A program made the position numbers and the translations under genes. 64,000 bases of DNA from the NCBI GenBank assembly GCA_933207985.1, contig OW240912.1, positions 203,578,748 through 203,642,747 of the forward strand, written 5' to 3'. Below the pieces are notes generated by a model, which searched no databases, was not told the origin of the DNA, and was given only the letters and a program-made list of their open reading frames with translations. The DNA comes from Pelobates cultripes (taxonomy: Eukaryota; Chordata; Amphibia; Anura; Pelobatidae). The first letter of the stretch is position 1, and each line of letters begins with the position of its first letter. Below, piece by piece: positions 56,084-64,000 of this stretch.

Positions 56084-57080
56084 TGTAGCGGAACGCCAAT
56101 AATAAATCCACGAATTCCGCTGGTCCAGAAACGAATCCACAGTCAAGCGCTGAAAACAACAAGGCAATATCCCCAACCTCCCAATAACCGGACGAGACAC
56201 AGTTTTGGGAGTCAACTGGCAATCCTTTAATCGGCACGACAATTTATACAAGTCCCCATGCAAGGGGTTTCCTGAGTCCCTCCCCAGGGGCACTCCCAGA
56301 GGGGACTACATGGGGGACTTACAGTACAACATATTTCTCCCATCAGGCACTGCTGCACGAGAGGGATCATCCTCCCAGAATGCACCGTTAAGGGGATTAT
56401 CCCCTCGTGCAGCAGAACCGGCAATTCACACGAAAATCTATAACTTTTAAAATACACGGTGGATTTGCATGAATGGACGTTCGGTAGATAGCTGGGGTCT
56501 GGGCGCATCATTCGTGAGATTGCCGCTCAGATCCCAGCTAGAATAACCGAACGCCGCACAGAAAACACATTTCTTTCAAAACATACGAAAAGAACCGATT
56601 ACTTTTAGTAAACACGGTTCTGAAACTCCCGAACGTCCTGGAGGCTCAGCGGTGTTCGTGCCGTCGAATAGCTATTGGTAATACTATGCGTTCGACAACA
56701 CGGACCCGCTGAGGAACAAAGGATCCAAGATGGCCGACCGCCGCATGGTCGGTAGTCGAACGACGGCCACCCAGGAGAGCCTCTAATTACCGATTGCAAC
56801 AATGTTGCAATCGGTTAACTAGCGCCACACGCCTCTAAGTGTGTGGGTTATGAGGGGGTATCGCATTCGCTTCACGAACGGCCCTCCAAAGTGCCGTTCG
56901 TGAAACGAACGGGAATCCCCATACAAACCGCCATTAGCATTTGGCTAAACAGTAATTACAGTCTCTGCAGAACATACATCAAGCACATACATAAGAATAA
57001 AGCGCATATCTCCCCAGACCTGTAGGCAACCCTTAAAGGCACAGTCTCTGGTTATAGTTCAAGTGGCTAGGTTTGCCACA
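56084..57080 (-). repeat. Gypsy B 5' LTR
   Basis: 997 bp, with a TTGCAACAATGTTGCAA palindrome near 56795. Full length compared with the 3' LTR, which has three deletions. It is preceded, on the element strand, by primer-binding site TTGGTGGCAAGCGACGGGAT at 56061-56083. Confidence 0.93.
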
Positions 57081-57085
57081 ACAGC

Positions 57086-58550
57086 AAAGACTATTTTAAA
57101 GTCAAACGGGCGATCCTAGAGAGATATGCCATCACACCGGAGGCATATCGGCGTAAATTTCGGGGATTGCGGAAGCCTGAAAAAGATTCCCACGCCGAGT
57201 GGGCACATAAGCTCGACCAAGCTTCACAAGGGTGGATTCAGGCCAGCCAAGCCACCACCATGGAGGAACTGCGCCAACTAATTTTACTGGAGCAGTTCTT
57301 TAACGGACTTTTACCAGAGGCACAAGAATGGGTAAGGGACAGAAAACCCCTCACCCTAACTGAAGCCGCCCGGTTGGCGGATCAACACTTTGATGTCAGG
57401 AGGCATCATGGGCCCACCAACAAGGGTCCCCTGAGACCACCTATACAGCACCACCCGACCACCTCCGCACCAACCAACTCCACTCCATTCCGGCCAGCAC
57501 CAGGGAACCGCCCACCACCATCCCGCTACAATGGCAGGGCAAACATCCTATGCCATACCTGCCGTCAGTGGGGACATATGTCCCGGGAGTGCACCCAGAA
57601 TCGGAGTAGACAGGCGTGGAACCAAGTGCGGCAGAATTCCACCCCCAAGGGCAGCAGCGCATTACTACCACGCAGAACCAGACAACCCCGAGCTGATGAG
57701 CCTGCAGACCGAGGAACCTCTGGGGGTTTTGTATGAGGTGATGTCTGTGCAAGCCACGGACAACAGGCAGCATCACCGTCAAGTTGTGTTTGTGGGAGGG
57801 AAAGAAGTACAGGGGCTGAGGGACTTGGGAGCCACTTTAACCCTGGTTGCTCCACATTTGGTCCCAGATACAGCCCACACTAGTGGATCAGTGGCAGTCA
57901 GGGTGGCAGGGGGAGCCATGTACCGTCTACCCACTGCAAAGGTGCATTTGAACTGGGGTGCTGGGGAGGGGGTTGTGGAAGTGGCTATGATGAAAAGGTT
58001 ACAGGCAGATGTCGTATTGGGGAATGACTTGGGCCAGATGACTTCGTACCTCAGGCCCCTTCGCAAGAAGCTCATCCTGTAACTACCCGGCAACAGGCTC
58101 GCACCACGGTTCCACCAGCACACTCTGAGGCTCAGGTAAGAAACCATGACCCCCCCTCGACTCATATGACCTGGGACACCCCGACTACCTTTGAAGCCGA
58201 GGTCCAGACTGACCCCACACTGCAGGTGTACAGGGATAGGGTGGACACGGACCAGGTAGGACGGGAGGGGGAGCAGTACATTTGGGAAAACAAATTGTTG
58301 TACCGGATAGCTGAAAGGGCGATCGGGAGCTCTGTGACCGTCCAAACCAAACAGCTGGTAGTACCCCAGAAATATAGACCCGAGTTACTGAGAATAGCTC
58401 ATGACATCCCTCTGTCTGGCCATTTAGGGATGACCCGTACCCGGTATCGCTTAACCCACGCTTTCTTCTGGCCCGGGATTTCTAAAGATGTAAGGCACTA
58501 TTGTACCTCCTGTGATGTGTGTCAGCGGGTAGGTAAGAGAAGGGATCGCC
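57086..58550 (+). pseudogene. Gypsy C gag (SCAN capsid), protease, integrase start
   Basis: Continues C gag after the B insertion with KDYFKVKRAILERYAIT and the SCAN-like block, the CCHC knuckle CHTCRQWGHMSREC and a frameshift near 57640. The protease region follows, where the active-site motif reads RDLGATLTL instead of RDSGATLTL, so the catalytic Asp-Ser-Gly is altered. A second shift lies near 58035. The integrase zinc domain follows (HDIPLSGHLGMTRTRYRL ... CTSCDVCQRV) up to the L1 insertion. It is non-functional. Confidence 0.88.
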
Positions 58551-58782
58551 GAGGCTATGCGGGCTAGAGTTCACTTACCACGAGGACCACCAGGGAACAC
58601 TGCCTTCCAGGTGCCAGCATGCCGTTCCTCCCCCCCTCCCAGGCTAAAGAGGCGGAGTCAAGCTACGGACAAGGATAGTCGCATGGCCGAGGAGCTCCCG
58701 ACTAAAACTATACAAATCTGCTGATATCGAAGCCCAACACGGCCCAACGGACCCCAAGGTGCCCTTAACACACCTGACAACA

Positions 58783-59834
58783 ATGGGCAGAAAAACGAAG
58801 AAGCCAAAGCCCGACAAGCCCCGTCAGGGTATGAACATAGGGGACATGTGGAGGCAGGCCCACGAGGCCGCGAGTGCAACAATGGAGTCCCTGCATGGAG
58901 GATGTACAGACTTCTCGGATGAGACATCCGATGAAGGAGAAGGGAGCCTCATACCAACAGGCTTACCACCACTGCTTGAGAAACCTCGACCACCCGCTCC
59001 AACCCACACGCCGGTCACCATGGAGGCTATCACGGCACTCGTGGCCTCCCACCACGAAAAAATTTCAGCGGAGGTGGCAACAATCCGGAAAGACCTGCAA
59101 GGCCTGTACACCCGGCTGGGAACGGTGGAAAACACCTCCAGAGACCACACAAGCCAGATTGCGGAACTGCAAGCAGCGGTATGCGCCCTGAAAAAACAAG
59201 CAACACTTCATGCACAACAATTGGCCACCCAAGAAGATAGGAGACGTCAAAATAACCTGAAGCTAAGGGGGGTCGCGGACTCCATTCCTGAAGCAGAGCT
59301 CCCTCACCTTACCAGGCGACTGCTAACTGCACTCCTGACTCCAAAAGTGGCAAGAACGATCCTGCTGGATGAGATTTTTCGCATCCCAAAGCCGATTACA
59401 GCCCCACCAACGGCCACTGGTGATATAATCCTCCGCTTTCAAACAGCAAGGGACAAAAGGGCAGTACTCGACGCCATCAAGGGCCGGCCAACATACACCT
59501 TTGAAGAAATGTCCCTCACTTTCTATGCGGCACACTGTCCTGGAGAAGGTCCCTCCGGCAGGTCACCTCTCTCCTACGGCAGCAACAGATCCGATACCGC
59601 TGGGGACCCGGCTGGACTCTGAGCATAGAGAGCGCAAGTGGCCCTCTGCTGGCCCGGAACCTACAAGAGGCCGCAGAGGCATTGGAGAAACTAAACCTCC
59701 CACTGTCAACCCTGGAAGCTGCATCAGCGCAGAGAGGCCCCACGAGCTGCAGCCTCGGGACACACTCGGCCAGTGCACCGGAATTTGTGCCAAGGCAAAG
59801 ACCAGCAGAACCCTATGCTGTAGCCACTACTTGA
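58783..59834 (+). pseudogene. Tx1/L1 ORF1 RNA-binding protein
   Basis: Starts MGRKTKKPKPDKPRQG (58783). An acidic N-terminal part is followed by a coiled coil from about residue 90 to 155 (KISAEVATIRKDLQGLYTRL, TSQIAELQAAV). Then comes the RRM start RRRQNNLKLRGV with IFRIPKP and DIILRFQTARDKRAVLDAIK. After MSLTFYA, near 59527, the frame shifts by one base. The C-terminal domain continues to a stop at about 59832 (QIRYRWGPGWTLSI in the second phase). In L1-type elements this protein binds the element RNA as a trimer. One frameshift makes this copy defective. Confidence 0.85.
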
Positions 59835-59839
59835 ACCGG

Positions 59840-60744
59840 GACTCTGAGCCTGGGACTGCTCACCGGGACGTTTTCTCCTTCTTCACCTACACAAAGGTGT
59901 GAACTCTCGCTCCGGCTACGGATCACGGGGACTATCAGTTTGAGCAACACCCAGGGTCCTCCACCACAGCCCATTTAACACCGTGACCTCCCCGAATACC
60001 ATTCCAGTGGTAACACGCTCCTTGGGTCACAATGAAGTAGCCTAAGCTCGCTATCTCACGCCCACCATATCTAATCCATTTATCCATTTAACACCATATG
60101 AATAGCGCATACCTCTCATAAAGACAGGGTGGTTCACTCCATTACAGCTTGACATCCTGTCGGTTAATTCAGCCCTATACTTGTTTTTTACAATGCTCAT
60201 CTATGTACATTAGTCAAATGCATACCTACTATCCACACTAGCACACGCAGTCTAGCCACTTAACTATAGCTATGCTAGGGGTATAGGATAAATGCTTCAA
60301 AGAGCTTGCTACAATTACCCAGATTAACCCTATCACTCACAGCCCTACCACTCATGTCGCTGTGTCCTTGACTTCAGCGAGCTGAAGTACATAGCTTTAG
60401 GAGGCCACACTAGCTAGCAGGGCGACACTACACCCTACCTCTTTAATCGCCCAGATTAGGCGAAGTTTATGTTCGGTTTAGCGACCATCACCTGTTTACT
60501 TCTAACGTTACCATGTTGTACTGTATTCAAGCATACCTAGATTAAGCTCATATAAGTCATTCATTTATTTTAACAAAAACATAGAATGTGCGGACCTTTT
60601 CTGCTTCAAATTATAAAACTGTGCAGTTCTCTCACTTGCCATGTCGGATAATGTATGTTGATGTTATGCCTGTGACTGCTGTTGTGGCAACACGGGCTTG
60701 CTGTTTTAAACTTGCACTACAAAAATAAAGATTTAAAAAAAAAA
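59840..60744 (+). other. L1 copy, 3' region
   Basis: No coding sequence; unclassified DNA ending in AATAAAGATTT and 12 or more A. ORF2 would be expected here in a full-length element. Confidence 0.6.
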
Positions 60745-60760
60745 AAGAGGGGGGATCGCC

Positions 60761-61637
60761 ACAAAGCGAAACTGTGTCCCCTACCTATAATTGAGGAACC
60801 TTTTAGCCGTGTGGCTGTAGATATAGTGGGGCCGTTACCCAAACCCAGCCCCTCTGGGAAGCGGTATATATTGACCGTGGTGGACTACGCCACCCGGTAC
60901 CCCGAGGCGATTGCCCTAACCAATATCCATGCGGAGACAGTGGCAGAAGCCCTGATGAAAATCTTTTCAAGAGTAGGGTTCCCGCAGGAAATTATTTCCG
61001 ATAGGGGGACACAATTTACAGCCGAGGTCACCCAGCAGCTATGGAAAATATGTGGCATTAAGCCGATCGTTAACTCTGCTTACCATCCCCAATCCAACGG
61101 ATTATGTGAGAGGTTCAACGGTACCCTAAAACAGATGCTCCGTACATTCGGAGAGACCCATAAAGACTGGGAGCGGTTCCTTCCCCATCTGTTGTTTGCA
61201 TACAGGGAGGTACCCCAAGAATCTACCGGCTTCTCCCCGTTCGAGCGGTTGTTTGGGAGAAGGGTACGGGGACTGTTGGATCTCATTAGAGAGCATTGGG
61301 AGGGGGAGAGTAGCGCAGATGGGACCCCTATTGTACCATATGTGTTGGCGTTCCGGGATCGCCTGGAGGAATTGACCCAGGCAGTGCGCACTAACCTCCA
61401 GGCCGCCCAACAACGTCAGCGCTGTTGGTATGACAGGGGGGCCAGAGACCGTAGTTTTCAAGTGGGGCAGAAGGTGTTAATCCTCAAACCTGTCCGCACA
61501 GACAAACTACAGGCCGTCTGGCAGGGCCCATACCAGGTGGTAGAGCAGAGATGCGATACCACCTATGTGATCGGCCCATGCTCCGGGGTAGGGAAGCGAC
61601 GCATGCTCCATGTGAACATGCTCAAACCCTACCACTA
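60761..61637 (+). pseudogene. Gypsy C integrase core and C terminus
   Basis: Resumes after the L1 copy with GDRHKAKLCPLPIIEEPF and the DDE core: VAVDIVGPLPKPSP, ISDRGTQFTAEV and YHPQSNGLCERFNGTLK. It continues through the C-terminal domain (GQKVLILKPVRTDKL, KRRMLHVNMLKPYH). A single substitution makes a stop (TAG) at 61636-61638 where Gypsy B has an Arg/Glu codon context. It keeps about 55 bases that Gypsy B has lost near 61290. Confidence 0.9.
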
Positions 61638-61638
61638 G

Positions 61639-62739
61639 AGAACCGAGGACGTGGCAGCCATTTGCACACCCGCCTCGGAAGATCAGGAGAACCTACCTCT
61701 CCCAGATCTGTTAGAGCAGGAGGACCAGAAGGAGCCCTCCCAGGGGGTTCAGCTGGGGGAGCGGCTAAGTCCTCAAGAGCGCACTCGGGTACAAGAACTG
61801 ATAGCGGCGAAGGGCGCCACCTTTTCTAACTTACCTGGGTACACTCCACTGGCCACTCACCGAGTAGAAACCCCGGGACAGCTTCCCATGCGACAGACCC
61901 CATATCGGATTCCCGAATCCGTACGGGAGCATATGAGGAAAGAGATTGAGGAGATGTTGCAGTTGGGGGTTAGCGAACACTCCGATAGCCCCTGGGCATC
62001 GCCGGTAGCCCTGGTTCCCAACAAAGACAAACTGCTAGATAAGATGGCCAGAGGTCAGTATCTCACTACAATAGATCTTTGTAAGGGATACTGGCAGATT
62101 CCCCTAGCCGTGGACGCCATCCCCAAGTCGGCGTTTGTCACCTCGTTTGGCTTGTACCAATTTCGAGTCATGCCATTCGGGATGAAAAACGCCCCCGCGA
62201 CATTCCAGCGGATGGTGGATCGGCTACTGGACGGGTTCCAGGATTATGCGTGTGCATACCTGGATGATATTGCCCCAGAGTGTGAACAGGCATTTAACCA
62301 ACTGAAGACGGCTCTGACAAATGCTCCTGTACTTGCTGCTCCTGATCCAACTAAACATTTTCTTGTTCACACAGACGCCTCAATGTTTGGATTGGGAGCA
62401 GTACTGAGCCAGGTCGGAGCAGATGGCGGAGAACATCCCGTAGCATATTTGAGCCGGAAATTGTTACCCCGAGAAGTGAGCTACGCCGCCATCGAAAAAG
62501 AATGCCTGGCCGTGGTGTGGGCCCTCAAAAAGTTACAGCCGTATCTCTATGGGCAACCCTTTTCTTTGCTCACAGATCACAGCCCGTTGGTGTGGCTGAA
62601 CCGTGTGGCTGGAGACAATGCCAGGCTGCTGCGCTGGAGTTTAGCACTGCAGCCTTTTGACTTTACTATCCATTATCGCCCAGGAAAACAAAACGGTAAC
62701 GCCGACGGGTTATCTAGACAAACAGACCTTGAGAAGTGA
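61639..62739 (+). pseudogene. Gypsy C reverse transcriptase (two deletions) and RNase H
   Basis: Reads EDVAAICTPASEDQENLPL and QLGERLSPQERTRVQELIA, then RT up to VALVPNKD. About 32 codons carrying the CVDYRRLN block are missing. RT resumes at DLCKGYWQIPL, VMPFGMKNAPATFQ and AYLDDIA, then jumps directly to PECEQAFNQLKTAL, losing about 100 codons of thumb and connection. Both deletions keep the frame. RNase H (VHTDASMFGLGA, EKECLAVVWALKK, TDHSPLVWLN) and the end [16 protein letters not shown] are intact. The RT could not be active. Confidence 0.9.
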
Positions 62740-62788
62740 TCTGTGAGCCCTCCTATCCGTTTGGATCAGACTGTGTATGCCGGCTTGG

Positions 62789-62802
62789 TTCTGGGGGAGC
62801 AT
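62789..62802 (+). promoter_or_regulatory. Gypsy C polypurine tract
   Basis: TTCTGGGGGAGCAT directly before the 3' LTR. The same tract precedes the Gypsy B 3' LTR; it primes plus-strand DNA synthesis. Confidence 0.65.
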
Positions 62803-63811
62803 TGTGGCAAACCTAGCCACTTGGACAATATAAAGAGACTGTACCTTTTAAGGGTTGCCTGTATGGTTGTGGGATATGTGTGTGACTAAGTATAATGTAT
62901 GCTGGCTGTAATACCTTGTATTTCCTGTATTGGCTATCTGCCGAATGCAGATAGCTATTTGTATTGGATTTTTCTTTCGTTTCACGAATGGCACTTTTGC
63001 GGGCCGTTCGTGAACCGAAAACACCCCATGTAGTAGCCCACACACTTAGAGGCGTGTGGCGCTTGTTAACCGATTGCAACAATGTTGCAATCGGTAATTA
63101 GAGGCTCTCCTAGGTGGCCGCCGTTCGACTACCGACCATGCAGCGGTCGGCCATCTTGGATCCTTTGTTCCCTCAGCGGGGTTAGGTCGTCGAGCGCATG
63201 GTACTAAAAACGGCTACTCGACGGCGCGAACCCCGCTGAGCCTCCAGGCCGTTTGGGAGCTCCTGGCCGTTCGGTATTTCGTTCCCTGGAAGGCAATCGG
63301 TCATTTTAACATGTCTTTTTATAAATGTGTTTTTCGTGCGGCGTTTGGTTGTTTTAGCTGGGATCTGAGCGGTAATCTCACGAATGATGCGCTCAGACCC
63401 CAGCTATCTACCGAACGTCCATTCGTGCAAATAAACTGTATATTACCACAGTTATGTATTTTAATATAAATTGTCGGTTCTGCTGCACGGAGGGATAATC
63501 CACTTAACGGTATATTCCAGTGGGAGGATCCCTCTCGTGCAGCAGTGCCTGATGGGAGAAATAGCTTGTACAATAAGTCCCCCATATAGTCCCCTCTGGG
63601 ACTGCCCCTGGGAAGGGACTCAGGAAACCCCTTGCATGGGGACTTGTATAAATTGTGGAGCTGAAATAAAAGACCGCAGTTGACTCTCATAACTGTGTTT
63701 CGTCCGGTTACTGGGAGATTTGGGATATTGCCTTGCTTTTTCCAGCGCTTGACTGTGGATTACTTCCTGAACCAGCGGAATTCGTGGATTTAATATTGGT
63801 GTTCCGCTACA
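62803..63811 (+). repeat. Gypsy C 3' LTR
   Basis: 1009 bp, TGTGGCAAACC...GTTCCGCTACA, followed by the target duplication GTACT (63812-63816). Confidence 0.93.
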
Positions 63812-63816
63812 GTACT

Positions 63817-64000
63817 GTATGATTTGTTATTGATCTTGATAAAGACCGAGGAGGGTCGAAACATTGATTGTTTGTTTATTTCAGTACACTTTTTAAAAAA
63901 AATCCCTGAGGAGCGCTCCATTTATTTTTGGTTTACATATGCACTGGAGGCATCCGGGTAATCTTTGCTCCTAAAAAATTTTTTTCATGGTGAGTGCCAG
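63817..64000 (+). mobile_element. PLE-2, inverted Penelope-like pair, right part
   Basis: Continues the plus arm broken at 36491: GTATGATTTGTTATTGATCT, the hairpin motif, then an AT-rich tail and CCCTGAGGAGCGCTCCATTT, the inverse of 36236-36345. It runs to the window edge. Confidence 0.65.
63834..63865 (+). ncRNA. Hammerhead-like motif of PLE-2
   Basis: CTTGATAAA, stem GACC/GGGTC with loop GAGGA, then GAAACATTG. It has one mismatch in the stem and GAAACA instead of GAAACG, so it is degraded relative to the left arm. Confidence 0.4.

Larger units (their letters stand above)
38082..57080 (-). mobile_element. Gypsy B, Gmr1-like LTR retrotransposon inserted in Gypsy C
   Basis: LTRs at 56084-57080 (5') and 38082-38988 (3') are flanked by ACAGC (38077-38081 and 57081-57085), inside the C gag frame. 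Native internal DNA is 52079-56083 and 38989-39520. Gypsy A is inserted in the pol gene (TSD AACAG). It has the same family and gene order as Gypsy C, in the opposite orientation. Confidence 0.93.
58551..60744 (+). mobile_element. Tx1/L1-type LINE copy lacking ORF2, inserted in Gypsy C
   Basis: Flanked by AAGAGAAGGGATCGCC (58535-58550) and AAGAGGGGGGATCGCC (60745-60760), a 16-base target duplication with two mismatches. It ends with AATAAA plus an A run, as expected for target-primed retrotransposition. It keeps the 5' region, ORF1 and 3' region. No RT or endonuclease is present, so ORF2 is deleted or the lineage is non-autonomous. Confidence 0.88.
36497..63811 (+). mobile_element. Gypsy C, Gmr1-like LTR retrotransposon, host of the nest
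   Basis: Two LTRs (36497-37479, 62803-63811), both TGTGGCAAACC...GTTCCGCTACA, are flanked by GTACT on both sides (36492-36496, 63812-63816). Native internal DNA is 37480-38081, 57086-58550 and 60761-62802; the rest is Gypsy B and an L1 copy. The order is gag - protease - integrase - RT - RNase H, that is, integrase first as in Gmr1 elements. It is the oldest and most damaged of the three Gypsy elements. Confidence 0.92.

Overview
The window is repeat-dense vertebrate DNA, most likely from an anuran amphibian. This is inferred from the mix seen: Kolobok/T2-like MITEs (TTAA targets), a full DIRS element, CR1, L2 and Tx1/L1-type LINEs, several Penelope-like (PLE) ends, hAT and Tc1 elements, and vertebrate-type Ty3/Gypsy elements. 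I recognise no host protein-coding exon, tRNA or rRNA. Almost every readable protein belongs to a mobile element. Two 100-base N runs (5940-6039 and 46124-46223) are assembly gaps.

Left part (1-25.1 kb): a TTAA-ended foldback element (1-3005); a hAT-type MITE with 8-bp target duplications (3445-4045); a broken L2 LINE (4130-5780); a Kolobok/T2 MITE (6161-6750); and a decayed CR1 LINE (8805-13300) split by a mosaic insertion that carries a 14-bp target duplication. A Tx1/L1 ORF1 remnant follows (14235-16248), split by a hAT element (14776-16136) that contains a minisatellite. Then come a PLE end, a Tc1 element with an internally deleted transposase (19211-20219), a second PLE end, a Tc1 scrap and a solo LTR with perfect 5-bp target duplications (23648-24540).

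Middle (25.15-36.2 kb): a complete, apparently undamaged DIRS1-like tyrosine-recombinase retrotransposon on the minus strand (25153-31396). It has inverted termini, an internal complementary region, a Gag/recombinase frame and an overlapping RT/RNase H frame. It is followed by a hAT-in-hAT nest with minisatellites (33421-35351) and a probable second solo LTR (35440-36233).

Right part (36.2-64 kb): a five-level nest, each level supported by target-site duplications where both ends are visible. An inverted PLE pair (PLE-2) is split by Gypsy C (plus strand, TSD GTACT). C is split by Gypsy B (minus, TSD ACAGC) and separately by a Tx1/L1 copy (16-bp TSD). B is split by Gypsy A (minus, TSD AACAG). 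A is split by an inverted PLE pair (PLE-1, 15-bp TSD). B and C are Gmr1-like: SCAN-type capsid and integrase encoded before reverse transcriptase. A is a chromovirus with a chromodomain and a primer-binding site complementary to its own predicted transcript start, which suggests self-priming. The stretch 46224-52697 is a near-perfect large palindrome next to an N gap and is probably an assembly or haplotype misjoin through the inverted PLE arms.

Seven PLE-type sites share a small hairpin followed by GAAACG. Stem sequences differ between families but stay paired, consistent with the hammerhead-ribozyme motifs known from PLEs.
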